From the NCBI GenBank assembly GCA_964483375.1, contig CAZABJ010000035.1, positions 1 through 29,897 of the forward strand: a DNA stretch of 29,897 nucleotides, given 5' to 3'. Both the position numbers and the translations under genes were made by a program. A model generated the notes under the pieces. It was not told the DNA's origin. It saw nothing but the letters and a program-made list of their open reading frames with translations, and did not search any database. Origin of the DNA: JAUIEH01 sp964483375 (GTDB taxonomy: Bacteria; Pseudomonadota; Alphaproteobacteria; Caulobacterales; Maricaulaceae). Position 1 is the stretch's first letter, and the number at the start of each line of letters is the position of its first letter. Below are positions 7,472 to 16,205 of this stretch, piece by piece.

Positions 7472-10400
7472 ATGAGCCGTCGCCTGCGCTTGTTCGCCGC
7501 CGCCGCCCCGTTCGCGCTCGCCGCTGCGCCCGCTTTGGCGCAGACGGAGGTGACGGGCGATACGACCGACCCGGTCGCGACATCTACGATCAATGACGGC
7601 GCACCGGACGACATCACGATCGTCTCAGGCGCCGCTCTCCAGCCCGGCGACGCCGATTTGGACGCCAACCGCGCCGCGGTGACGCTTGATTCTGATAACG
7701 CCGTTCTGAACCTCGGCTTGATCGCAGTGGAGGACGTCAGCGGAACCTCGGACCGCCCGGTCAGCGGGATTCTCGTTCTTGGCGGCACGACCGGCTCTGT
7801 GACGAATGACGGCTCCATCCGCTTGGTTGAGGATTTCTCGCCGACCGACGACGACGACGACGGCGATTTCGACGGCCCCTTCGCCACGGGCTCAAATCGG
7901 GTCGGCATTTTGATTGAAGGCGCGACGCCGTTTGCAGGATCGATCACCAATACGTCGAGCGGGACGATCACCGTTGAAGGCAATTCATCCGCCGGCGTCC
8001 GAGCGACGACCGCGCTGGATGGCGATTTCAGCAATAGCGGTCTGATAGCCGTCACCGGCAACGACAGTTTCGCGCTTGACCTGCAAGACGGCGTCAGCGG
8101 CGACGTCACGTTGAACGGGTCGCTGAGCGCGCGCGGCGAGAATTCCGTCGCCGCAAGCATTCAGGGCGATGTGGGCGGCGCGATCACCGTCGGAGGAACG
8201 GTCACGTCGTCGGGATACCGTGAGACGGCGCGCCGGACGGACGATTCGTTCCGCGCGTCCTTGGACGAGGACGACCTTCTTCAAGGCGGGCCAGCCTTGG
8301 CGATCGGCGGCGACGTGGCGGGCGGACTTCTTTTGAATGGTCCTTTTGAGGGGAATGACGCCAACGCTCGCTCAAACGTGATTTCATTCGGCGGCGCGCC
8401 AACCTTGTTGATCTCTGCAAGCTGGGACGCGACGCGCACGTCAGACGTGGTGATCGGACCGGTCGCTGACGCCGACGGCTTCGGTTTCGTTGCGCGGGGC
8501 ACCGTTCAAGGGATTGGCGTTAATGACGACGTCGCCGGCTATGCGGTCCGCATCGAAGGCGGAACGGGAACGCGGGCGATCATCAATGGCGGCGTCAACA
8601 TACTCGGCGGGATCTCCGCCCAGTCGATTTTCAATGACTCGACGGGTCTGGAGCTCCGGTCAGGGGCGGAGACGCCGGTAATTGCGGTCAACGCTTTCAG
8701 CAGCGTGACCGCCTCGACGCAATCCGACGGCGTTGATCCGGCCGCTTCGGAGGCCGCGGTGAATGATGGGGTCGGCGCGGGCGACGGCGTGGACACCGCG
8801 ACCGCGATCGCCCTCAGGTCGGGTTCTTCGTTGACGGGAACACCAGGCGGCGACGGTCTGACAGCCGGGAGCCTCATCAATGACGGGCTGATTTCCGCAT
8901 TGACCACAGGCAGCCGCGGCGACGCGTTCGCCATTCTGGACGAATCCGGAACGCTGGTTCTGGTGGAAAACACCGGGTCGATCCTAGCGCAAAACATACT
9001 GGACGAAGACTCGCTCGATAGCCCCGGCCGCACCGTCGCCATCAGCATGGCGGAGAACACGGCTGGGGCGACGGTCATTCAGAGCCAGCGCGCGGTCACC
9101 GACACCAATGAAGACGGCGACCTGACCGATGAGATCGAACCCGCCGCGCCCGTCATTCTCGGCGACGTGCTGTTCGGCTCCGGGAACGACACCTTCGACG
9201 TTCGCGCCGGAGAGGTCACCGGAGACATCGACTTCGGCGCCGGCGACGACACGCTCTCCATCACGGGCGGCGCGCAGGTCAGCGGCGGCATCGCCAATGC
9301 CGGCGGGCTCGACATCGCGGTGTTGGACGGCCTGCTGGCGGTCACCTCGCCGGGCGCGGTTAACCTCACCACGCTTGAGATCGGGGCGGACGGGCAATTG
9401 TCCGTGGTCGTCGACGGCACGGGCGAAACGCTCCAAGCCGCGCAGCTATTCGCGGACACCGTCACCATCGCCGACGGCGCTACGATCGCACCGGTTCTGT
9501 CGGGCATCGCTCTGAACGACATCACCGTGGACATCATCACCGCTGCGGCGGGCGGATTGACCGCGCCGGCGGACATCGCCGCGGTGGCCACAAACGACGT
9601 GCCCTTCCTTTATGAAGCGTCGCTCGACCGCGAAGCGGGCTCGGATGTCATCACCTTGTCGCTGACCCGCCGGTCGGCGAGCGATCTGGGGTTGAACGAA
9701 AACCAAGCCAATTCCCTCGACGTCGTGCTCGCCGCTTTGTCGACGGACGAGGAACTCGGTTCGGCGCTCGCCAACACGACCACCCAAGAGTCGTTCACCT
9801 CAGCGCTTGAGCAGTTTTACCCCGACTACACCGACGCCTCGATTCAGCTGTTGTTGGCCGGCGTGAACGGCTCCATCGGCGCGGTGTCGAACCGTCTGGA
9901 CGTGGTGCGCAGCGGCCGCGGCGCCGGCGCGGTCTGGGTGCAGGAATACGCGACCTACCAGGATCGCGAAAATGACGGGTTCGGACCCGGCTATCGCGGG
10001 CACGGCTTCGGCTTCGCCGCTGGCATGGATCGCCCGTTTGGCCCGTTCTACGCCGTCGGGGTGAATCTCGCGGGGGCCGCCAGCCAGTGGGAGGAGCCCA
10101 GCGGTTTCGACGAACCCCGCTCGGTTCGGACCCTGCATGCGGGCGTTTACGCCGCCTCTGCGGCCGGGCCGCTCCGCATCGACGCGTTCGGCGGGGCCGG
10201 CGTAGACCAGTATGAGACCGTCCGCCGGTTCTCCTTTGATGACATCAGCCGGGAAGCGTCTGCGGATTGGGCGGGCTACCACGCCAACGCGTCTTTGCGC
10301 GCGGCGCTGGAGTTCAATCGCGGCGCCGTCTATTTCTCCCCGCAAGTCAGCGTGGACTATCTGCGGCTTGAAGAAGAGGGCTACACCGAAACCGGCGGCG

Positions 10401-10756
10401 GCGCCGGCTTCGATTTGGAAGTCGACGAGCGGACGTCGGAATCCTTCACCTCAACGGCGATGCTCGTCGCCGGCGGCCGGTTCGGCCGGGAAGGCCGCAC
10501 GTGGTGGTCGCCGCGCTTGCGGGTCGGTTACCGTGCAAACTTGTCGAGCGAAGCGCCCGTCACGGTGGCGCGGTTCGTCGGCACGACCGACACGTTCGCC
10601 CTCACCGCGTCCGACATGCCGGATTCCGGCGGGATCGCGGGCTTCACCTTCGCGGCGGGGAGCCGGTACTCCTCCTTCCAGCTGGACTATGACGCGGACA
10701 TCGCCGACGGCTTCCTCCGTCATGTCGCCCGCGTGGCGTTCCGCTTCGTGTTCTAG
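7472..10756 (+). CDS. Type V secreted autotransporter with C-terminal beta-barrel
   Basis: A 1094-residue surface protein. A Sec signal peptide ends at about residue 23 (APALA before QTEV). A long passenger follows, rich in Gly, Asp, Asn, Thr and Val, with many short repeats of the G-x-I-x-N-x-G type expected for a beta-helix. The last ~290 residues form the autotransporter barrel: it begins near WVQEYATY at 822 and shows alternating aromatic/polar strands. The chain ends in RFVF, and the terminal Phe is the usual BAM recognition residue. Two acidic stretches may bind calcium: an Asp-rich run at about 126-137 and an EF-hand-like DTNEDGDLTDE at 544-554. An RTX-like pair, GSGNDTF and GAGDDTL, lies near 570-590. 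No protease or lipase motif was recognised, so the passenger's function (adhesion?) is unknown. Confidence 0.9.
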   Translation: MSRRLRLFAAAAPFALAAAPALAQTEVTGDTTDPVATSTINDGAPDDITIVSGAALQPGDADLDANRAAVTLDSDNAVLNLGLIAVEDVSGTSDRPVSGILVLGGTTGSVTNDGSIRLVEDFSPTDDDDDGDFDGPFATGSNRVGILIEGATPFAGSITNTSSGTITVEGNSSAGVRATTALDGDFSNSGLIAVTGNDSFALDLQDGVSGDVTLNGSLSARGENSVAASIQGDVGGAITVGGTVTSSGYRETARRTDDSFRASLDEDDLLQGGPALAIGGDVAGGLLLNGPFEGNDANARSNVISFGGAPTLLISASWDATRTSDVVIGPVADADGFGFVARGTVQGIGVNDDVAGYAVRIEGGTGTRAIINGGVNILGGISAQSIFNDSTGLELRSGAETPVIAVNAFSSVTASTQSDGVDPAASEAAVNDGVGAGDGVDTATAIALRSGSSLTGTPGGDGLTAGSLINDGLISALTTGSRGDAFAILDESGTLVLVENTGSILAQNILDEDSLDSPGRTVAISMAENTAGATVIQSQRAVTDTNEDGDLTDEIEPAAPVILGDVLFGSGNDTFDVRAGEVTGDIDFGAGDDTLSITGGAQVSGGIANAGGLDIAVLDGLLAVTSPGAVNLTTLEIGADGQLSVVVDGTGETLQAAQLFADTVTIADGATIAPVLSGIALNDITVDIITAAAGGLTAPADIAAVATNDVPFLYEASLDREAGSDVITLSLTRRSASDLGLNENQANSLDVVLAALSTDEELGSALANTTTQESFTSALEQFYPDYTDASIQLLLAGVNGSIGAVSNRLDVVRSGRGAGAVWVQEYATYQDRENDGFGPGYRGHGFGFAAGMDRPFGPFYAVGVNLAGAASQWEEPSGFDEPRSVRTLHAGVYAASAAGPLRIDAFGGAGVDQYETVRRFSFDDISREASADWAGYHANASLRAALEFNRGAVYFSPQVSVDYLRLEEEGYTETGGGAGFDLEVDERTSESFTSTAMLVAGGRFGREGRTWWSPRLRVGYRANLSSEAPVTVARFVGTTDTFALTASDMPDSGGIAGFTFAAGSRYSSFQLDYDADIADGFLRHVARVAFRFVF

Positions 10757-10765
10757 CATTGGGCT

Positions 10766-10803
10766 GCGGAGGCGCTCCCCTTAAAGGCGAGCGCGTCCGC
10801 TTT
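10766..10803 (+). terminator. Probable terminator after the autotransporter gene
   Basis: GCGGA (10766-10770) pairs with TCCGC (10796-10800). After one G-G mismatch, GCGCTC (10772-10777) pairs with GAGCGC (10789-10794). TTTA follows. The hairpin begins 10 bases after the autotransporter stop. The tail is short, so efficiency is uncertain. Confidence 0.5.
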
Positions 10804-10827
10804 ACAACCTAATGGAGAGCGGTAAGG

Positions 10828-11529
10828 TTGAAACGCGGCCGCAGCCGTCGTCCTTCCGGCCCATCCCAATCGTGCTCGAACTCTGGAGGACGGGGCCGGC
10901 GTGCGCTTGCGCGCCGGTCCGTCTTTTTCCGATTGAGCGTGTTTGCGATTCTCGGGGCCGTCCTTCTCCCCTCGGCCTGCGCCACCTCGCCTCCGCATGA
11001 CAGAGCGAGCGCATGCGCGATATTCCAATCCCGCGCGAATTGGTGGGATGCGGCGCTGGACTCTCAGCGCCGATGGGGCGCGCCGCCGGAGCTCCAACTC
11101 GCCATCATCAACGCGGAATCCAGTTTCGACAGCGACGCGCGCCCGCCCCGCCGCGGGGGCTTTTTGTTCCTGCCCGGCCGGCGCCCCTCCTCCGCGTTTG
11201 GTTACGCACAAGCCATTGACGGCACCTGGGACTGGTATCGCGAAGAAACCGGCCGCCGCGGAGCGTCACGCGACAATTTCCGCGACGCGGTGGATTTCAT
11301 CGGCTGGTACGCCGCACGCAGCCAACGTGTTTCCGGCATCGGCCTGACCGACGCGCGCAACCAATATCTGGCCTATCATGAAGGCCATGCCGGCTATAAT
11401 CGCGGCTCCTATGCGGGACGCAGCTGGTTGATCCGTCGCGCTGGCGAAGTGGAGGCTTTGAGCCAACGCTATCGCACTGAGCTCGCTGGTTGCCGCGACC
11501 GATTGAACCGTGGCTTCCGGCTCTTTTAG
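10828..11529 (+). CDS. SLT-type lytic transglycosylase lipoprotein
   Basis: A small lysozyme-like protein expected to cleave peptidoglycan glycan strands in the periplasm. Numbered from the TTG at 10828 (233 residues), it has a hydrophobic segment at about 32-48 ending in an imperfect lipobox LPSAC (Cys51). The SLT pattern follows: catalytic Glu97 in INAESSF, AFGYAQAIDGTW at 123-134, and AYHEGHAGYNRG at 182-193. The start is uncertain. The TTG at 10828 has GGAG upstream, but a strong terminator-like hairpin (10889-10928) lies inside this extension. In-frame TTG 10933 or GTG 10939 would start after the hairpin but lack a clear ribosome binding site and the basic residues a signal peptide needs. 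The C-terminal two thirds is firmly coding. Confidence 0.8.
   Translation: MKRGRSRRPSGPSQSCSNSGGRGRRALARRSVFFRLSVFAILGAVLLPSACATSPPHDRASACAIFQSRANWWDAALDSQRRWGAPPELQLAIINAESSFDSDARPPRRGGFLFLPGRRPSSAFGYAQAIDGTWDWYREETGRRGASRDNFRDAVDFIGWYAARSQRVSGIGLTDARNQYLAYHEGHAGYNRGSYAGRSWLIRRAGEVEALSQRYRTELAGCRDRLNRGFRLF
10889..10928 (+). terminator. Strong terminator-like hairpin inside the 5' part of the transglycosylase frame
   Basis: GACGG (10889-10893) and CCGGCG (10896-10901) pair with CGCCGG (10912-10917) and CCGTC (10919-10923), giving an 11-pair stem with a small bulge and a 10-base loop. Five Ts (10924-10928) follow at once. This is the best terminator shape in the window. It could end a small RNA or leader transcript starting after 10803, or attenuate the transglycosylase gene. 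Confidence 0.6.
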
Positions 11530-11588
11530 GGAAGAGCGGGGAGACGCGATATCCTTCCCGCGACACCATATGATTCGGGCGGCGAGAC

Positions 11589-13571
11589 ATGGCGACGCGT
11601 AAATCGGCCGCGCTAAAGGCGCAGCCTCACGGCGACTACACCGCCGACGATATTGAGGTCCTTGAAGGCCTGGAGCCGGTGCGGCGACGACCGGGCATGT
11701 ATATCGGCGGCACCGACGAGCGTGCCTTGCATCATCTGTTCGCCGAAGTCCTCGACAACGCCATGGATGAAGCGGTGGCAGGCCACGCCGATCGCATCGA
11801 GGTGGAGCTGTTCGCCGACGGCTCCCTTGCGGTCGTCGACAACGGACGCGGCATTCCCGTCGATCCCCACCCCAAGCGTCCCAAGCTCTCGGCGCTTGAA
11901 GTCATCATGACAACGCTGCATGCGGGCGGGAAGTTCTCCGACAAGGCCTACCAAACCTCGGGCGGTTTGAACGGCGTGGGCGTCTCGGTCGTCAACGCGT
12001 TGTCTTCCGAGCTCGTGGTCGAAGTGGCCCGCGACCGGAAACTCTACGCTCAAAGGTACGCCCGCGGAGCCGCGCTGGCGCCTCTGCGTGTTGTCGGCAA
12101 AGCGCCAAACCGTAGGGGCACCAGCGTGCGCTTCACCCCTGATGCGGAGATTTTCGGCGCCAGCGCGCGGTTCAAGCCGGCGCGTCTCTACGCCATGGCG
12201 CGGGCGAAGGCGTATCTGCAGCGCGGGGTGGAAATCCGTTGGCGGTGCGCGCCGATACTTCTAGACGGCGCCGACATCCCAGCCGAAGCCGTTCTTCATT
12301 TTCCCGGCGGGCTGAAAGACTTTCTCGCCTCCCAACTGGGCGAGCGCGAGACGGTCACGCTTGAGCCTTTCGCAGGCAAGGTTGAAACCGCCAAGGGCCA
12401 TGGCGGCGTGGAATGGGCGGCGGCCTGGACGGCGGCAGGCTTTGGCGACGCTGACGGCTTCTTGCGATCCTACTGCAACACCGTGCCTACGCCCGGCGGC
12501 GGCACCCATGAACTCGGCTTGCGCCAAGCGCTCACCCGCGGACTGAAAGCCTATGGCGAGCTGAAGGGCGAGAAACGCGCCGGCCACATCACCGCCGACG
12601 ATGTGATGGCCGGCGCCGGCGCGATGGTGTCGGTGTTTATCCGCGAACCGGAATTCCAGGGGCAAACCAAAGAAAAACTCGCGACACTGGAAGCGGCGCG
12701 CATTGTCGAGAACGCCGTGCGCGATCCGTTTGATCATTGGCTCGCCGCGCGCCCCAAAGAGGCGGACAAGCTGCTCGCCTTCGTCGTCGAACGCGCTGAG
12801 GAGCGCATCCGGCGGCGAAAAGAACGCGACGTTCAACGCAAGTCCGCCACGCGCAAATTACGGTTGCCCGGCAAGCTCGCCGATTGCGCGCGCGCGGGGT
12901 CGAAGGGCACTGAGATCTTCTTGGTGGAAGGCGATTCCGCGGGCGGTTCGGCGAAACAAGCCCGCGATAGGGAAACCCAAGCGATCCTCCCCTTGCGCGG
13001 GAAAATTCTGAACGTCGCCTCAGCGGGCGGCGACAAAATCGCGCAAAACCAGCAGATCCAAGACCTCGCGCTTGCGCTGGGTTGCCAGCTCGGCAAGCGC
13101 TTTTCCGTGGGCGACCTGCGCTATGAACGGGTCATCATCATGACCGACGCCGATGTGGACGGCGCCCATATCGCCACGCTCCTGATCACGTTTTTTCTTC
13201 GCGCCACCCCAGGGCTCGCCGAAGCCGGCCGCCTTTTCCTCGCCATGCCCCCGTTGTACCGCCTGGCGAAGGGCGCGAAATACGTCTATGCGCGAGACGA
13301 TGCGCATAAGGATGAATTGCTCCGCACGGAATTCAATAATGCGAGCGGCGTCGAGCTCAGCCGGTTCAAAGGCTTGGGCGAAATGATGCCGAAACAACTC
13401 AAAGAAACCACGATGGATCCCGCGACCCGCTCTCTCGCCCGGGTCGTGACGCCGCCCGATGGCGGGGAAGACACCGCCGCCCTGTTGGAAACCTTGATGG
13501 GCAAAAAGGCCGAGGGTCGGTTTTTGTACATCCAGGAACACGCGCGCTTCGTCGACGATGTAGACGTCTGA
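11589..13571 (+). CDS. parE: DNA topoisomerase IV subunit B
   Basis: ParE is the ATPase subunit of topoisomerase IV, which with ParC decatenates daughter chromosomes. The 660-residue protein has the GHKL ATPase domain first: catalytic Glu53 and Asn57 in EVLDNAMDE, DNGRGIP at 84-90, and GGLNGVGVSVVNALS at 125-139. The transducer domain follows. The TOPRIM domain has Glu447 in EGDSAGGSA and the metal-binding DADVD at 520-524. The length, and the absence of the insert seen in many proteobacterial GyrB proteins, favour ParE over GyrB. The ribosome binding site is a weak GGGCGGCGAG. It stands alone between the transglycosylase and the helicase; parC is not in the window. Confidence 0.95.
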   Translation: MATRKSAALKAQPHGDYTADDIEVLEGLEPVRRRPGMYIGGTDERALHHLFAEVLDNAMDEAVAGHADRIEVELFADGSLAVVDNGRGIPVDPHPKRPKLSALEVIMTTLHAGGKFSDKAYQTSGGLNGVGVSVVNALSSELVVEVARDRKLYAQRYARGAALAPLRVVGKAPNRRGTSVRFTPDAEIFGASARFKPARLYAMARAKAYLQRGVEIRWRCAPILLDGADIPAEAVLHFPGGLKDFLASQLGERETVTLEPFAGKVETAKGHGGVEWAAAWTAAGFGDADGFLRSYCNTVPTPGGGTHELGLRQALTRGLKAYGELKGEKRAGHITADDVMAGAGAMVSVFIREPEFQGQTKEKLATLEAARIVENAVRDPFDHWLAARPKEADKLLAFVVERAEERIRRRKERDVQRKSATRKLRLPGKLADCARAGSKGTEIFLVEGDSAGGSAKQARDRETQAILPLRGKILNVASAGGDKIAQNQQIQDLALALGCQLGKRFSVGDLRYERVIIMTDADVDGAHIATLLITFFLRATPGLAEAGRLFLAMPPLYRLAKGAKYVYARDDAHKDELLRTEFNNASGVELSRFKGLGEMMPKQLKETTMDPATRSLARVVTPPDGGEDTAALLETLMGKKAEGRFLYIQEHARFVDDVDV

Positions 13572-13612
13572 GCCTGAACGCGCCGACGCCGTAGCCCACA
13601 TCCTCAAGAGTG

Positions 13613-13641
13613 TTGACAGAATCGCCGCGAGTACTTATGTG
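13613..13641 (+). promoter_or_regulatory. Probable sigma-70 promoter of the DEAD-box helicase gene
   Basis: A consensus -35, TTGACA (13613-13618), is followed after 17 bases by TATGTG (13636-13641), or after 16 by TTATGT. Transcription would begin near 13648. That is after the GTG at 13644 and so supports the helicase start at 13704, with a leader of about 55 bases. Confidence 0.5.
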
Positions 13642-13703
13642 CAGTGCGAAAAGCGCATGGCTTGCTCACGAATTCTTACCGCCTCTGCGCCAGATGGGTG
13701 TTC

Positions 13704-15047
13704 ATGACTTTTGAAGAATTGGGCTTGAGCCCGTCGGTGCTCGCCGCCGTAAAAGAGGCCGGCTACGAAACAGCCACGCCGATCCAAGCGCAAGCGATAC
13801 CGCACGCGCTGAAAGGCCGGGACGTTCTTGGCATCGCCCAGACCGGAACAGGCAAGACCGCCTCTTTCACCCTGCCCATGATTGAGATCCTCTCCCGCGG
13901 ACGCGCAAAGGCGCGAATGCCGAGAACGCTGATCTTGACCCCGACGCGCGAACTCGCCGCGCAAGTCGCCGAAAGTTTCCAAAAATACGGAAAAAACCAA
14001 AAGCTCACCATGGCGCTTTTGATCGGCGGGGTCTCGTTCGGCGACCAAGACCGGCTGTTGATGCAGGGCGTCGACGTGCTGATCGCCACGCCAGGCCGTC
14101 TCTTGGACCATTTTGAGCGCGGCAAGCTCTTGCTCACGGGCGTCCAAGTCATGGTCGTCGATGAAGCAGACCGCATGCTGGACATGGGCTTCATCCCCGA
14201 CATCGAGCGGATCTTCAAACTCACGCCGTTCACGCGACAGACCCTGTTCTTCTCCGCCACCATGCCCGCCGAAATTCAGCGGCTGACGGACCAATTCCTT
14301 CAAAACCCCGCCCGCGTCGAAGTCGCCCGTCAGTCCACGACCGCTGAGACGATCACCCAATACGCCGTGAAAGTCGGGGCCGACGAGCCGCGCATGAAGC
14401 GCGAGGCGCTGCGCGCCGCTATCGACCACGCCAAGCCGAAGACGGCCATCGTGTTCTGCAACCGCAAGCGCGACGTGGATATCGTCGCCCGGTCGCTCGA
14501 CCGTCACGGCTTTCAGGCCGCGCCGATCCACGGAGACCTGCCCCAATCGGTGCGCACCGCAACGCTGGAGCGTTTCAAAGCGGGTGAGCTGACGCTCTTG
14601 GTTGCGAGCGACGTCGCCGCGCGCGGCTTGGACATTCCCGAAGTCAGCCACGTGTTCAATTTCGACGTGCCGCGCCACTCCGAGGACTATGTCCACCGCA
14701 TTGGCCGGACCGGCCGCGCCGGCCGCACAGGCGAGGCGTACACCATCGTCTCGCCAAGCGACGCCAAGTCGCTAGCGGCGGTCGAGAAACTCATCAAAAA
14801 AGACATTCCCGTCGCGCCTGTCGCCGTGATCGAGGATGAAGCGCCCGAGCATCGCCCCGCCAAGCCACGCGAGAGAGCGAAGCCCGCCGAGGAAAATCGC
14901 CCGCGGACCGAGCAAGCCAAAGAGAGCGCGCGGCGCAAAGGCGGTCGTCGCCGCGGCGGTGAAGACGCCTCCGGTCCGGTTGTAGGACTTGGCGACCACA
15001 CGCCAGCATTTCTTCTAAAGCCGGTCAAAGCGCTGTCCACCAATTAG
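13704..15047 (+). CDS. rhlE: DEAD-box RNA helicase, RhlE type
   Basis: An ATP-dependent RNA helicase of the kind used in ribosome assembly, mRNA decay and cold adaptation. From ATG 13704 it has 447 residues. The Q motif lies near residues 5-30 (FEELGLSP ... TPIQAQAIP), followed by AQTGTGKT at 45-52 (Lys51), PTRELA, TPGR, DEAD at 153-156, SAT, ARGLDIPEV and HRIGRTGRAGRTG. The basic, disordered tail, rich in Arg, Lys, Pro and Glu, is typical of RhlE-like proteins and probably binds RNA. The frame extends up to a GTG at 13644, but the family begins at MTFEELGL and the likely promoter overlaps the extension. The Shine-Dalgarno sequence is poor. The exact paralogue name is less certain than the family. 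Confidence 0.92.
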   Translation: MTFEELGLSPSVLAAVKEAGYETATPIQAQAIPHALKGRDVLGIAQTGTGKTASFTLPMIEILSRGRAKARMPRTLILTPTRELAAQVAESFQKYGKNQKLTMALLIGGVSFGDQDRLLMQGVDVLIATPGRLLDHFERGKLLLTGVQVMVVDEADRMLDMGFIPDIERIFKLTPFTRQTLFFSATMPAEIQRLTDQFLQNPARVEVARQSTTAETITQYAVKVGADEPRMKREALRAAIDHAKPKTAIVFCNRKRDVDIVARSLDRHGFQAAPIHGDLPQSVRTATLERFKAGELTLLVASDVAARGLDIPEVSHVFNFDVPRHSEDYVHRIGRTGRAGRTGEAYTIVSPSDAKSLAAVEKLIKKDIPVAPVAVIEDEAPEHRPAKPRERAKPAEENRPRTEQAKESARRKGGRRRGGEDASGPVVGLGDHTPAFLLKPVKALSTN

Positions 15048-15145
15048 ACGCTTCGAAACGCTGGCTTCTTTACGGCTTGTTTGCCATCGCCGCCCTAGCT
15101 TCGCCGGAGAGATTTCTCCTCTTGTGATGCGTAAGCGAGCTGCTT

Positions 15146-16189
15146 GTGAGCGATATTTTCGAAGGGCCAAAAGGCGCCGACCTTGCGCGACGCGCGCTCG
15201 AAGAGATGGAGCGACGCCAAATCGCTCCCAATCCGCGAAATTATTATCTTTGGGCGAGCTACGTCTCGCAGGATAATCCCGCGCTGGCGCGCGAAATCGC
15301 GATCATAATCGGGAGTGGTCAAGACTTCTCGGAAGAATTATCGCGGGGCCTTTTCGACAAGTATTTCGCCCATCTTGGCTTGAACGACGACGTTCTGGCC
15401 GCCGGCGGAAAAATGCAGGAAGAGCTCGCCTCTGTCCTAACGTCCTTGCAAAAAGTCGGCAGAAACACCCACGACTACGGCCTGACGCTTGAAGGGGCCA
15501 GCGGCCAACTCCGTGAAGAGAATGATCCGCTTGCATTGCGCCAAATGGTGGACACCTTGGCGGCGGCGACGCGCGAAATGCAACAGCAGAGCCAGTCTCT
15601 TGAAAACAAGCTGAAAGAGACGACAACCGAGGTCGCTCAACTCCGCGCGAATTTGGAGAAGGTTCGCGAAGAGGCGCTTACCGATGCGCTGACCGGCATC
15701 GCCAATCGAAAACGCTTTGAAGAGGCGCTCGCCGAATTTGCGGACCAATCGACGCAAAAAGGCGAGCCTCTTTGTCTTGCGATGGCCGACATCGACCACT
15801 TCAAGAAGTTCAATGATACCTGGGGCCACCCAACCGGCGATCAAATCATACGCTTTGTCGCTCACACGCTTCAGCGGATTTCGCCCGAGGCCTGTTTGGT
15901 CTCGCGCTATGGCGGGGAGGAATTCGCCCTGCTGGCGCCGGGGACAGACCTGGAAAAGACCCGCGAGATCGTCGAGAGCGTCCGCACTGCGGTTGAACGC
16001 AAAAAACTCATGCGCAAATCCACCAATGAGAATTTGGGCAACATCACGATTTCCATAGGCGTGGCGCAATTCGCGCCCGGAGAAGATGTCTGGGGGTTCG
16101 TGGAGCGGGCGGACAAATGCCTCTACGCCTCGAAACTCAACGGGCGCAACCAGGTCACCTTGCAAGACGCCGCCGACCTGGCCGCCTAG
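15146..16189 (+). CDS. Diguanylate cyclase (GGDEF domain)
   Basis: This enzyme makes cyclic di-GMP from two GTP, a signal that favours attachment and biofilm over motility. The 347-residue protein has an N-terminal helical region of about 130 residues that I cannot assign, with a PNPRNYYLWASYVS segment near the start. A coiled coil follows at about 145-178. The GGDEF domain begins at DALTGIANRKRF (about 180), with the active-site GGEEF at 256-260. No RxxD inhibitory site is present at the usual position just before GGEEF, so product feedback at that site is probably absent. No membrane segment is visible, so it should be cytoplasmic. The start is a GTG with a weak ribosome binding site. It is convergent with the iscA-like gene, 16 bases apart. 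Confidence 0.93.
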   Translation: MSDIFEGPKGADLARRALEEMERRQIAPNPRNYYLWASYVSQDNPALAREIAIIIGSGQDFSEELSRGLFDKYFAHLGLNDDVLAAGGKMQEELASVLTSLQKVGRNTHDYGLTLEGASGQLREENDPLALRQMVDTLAAATREMQQQSQSLENKLKETTTEVAQLRANLEKVREEALTDALTGIANRKRFEEALAEFADQSTQKGEPLCLAMADIDHFKKFNDTWGHPTGDQIIRFVAHTLQRISPEACLVSRYGGEEFALLAPGTDLEKTREIVESVRTAVERKKLMRKSTNENLGNITISIGVAQFAPGEDVWGFVERADKCLYASKLNGRNQVTLQDAADLAA

Positions 16190-16205
16190 CCGAGCCGGAT
16201 CCCTA

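Noticed and set aside
9178..9260. RTX toxin repeats in the autotransporter
   Set aside because: Only two imperfect GxGxD-type units are present, and the protein has an N-terminal signal peptide and a C-terminal barrel. It is a type V autotransporter, not a type I secreted RTX toxin.
10753..11211. 152-codon minus-strand open frame opposite the transglycosylase start region
   Set aside because: The product is Arg/Ala/Gly-rich with no domain. The plus strand encodes the SLT catalytic motifs over part of the same bases.
13635..14696. 353-codon minus-strand open frame opposite the helicase
   Set aside because: It is antisense to all conserved DEAD-box motifs and has no recognisable product.
15106..15119. 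GGAGA-N4-TCTCC hairpin before the diguanylate cyclase gene
   Set aside because: The stem is only 5 base pairs with no U-run, too weak to call a terminator or regulator.
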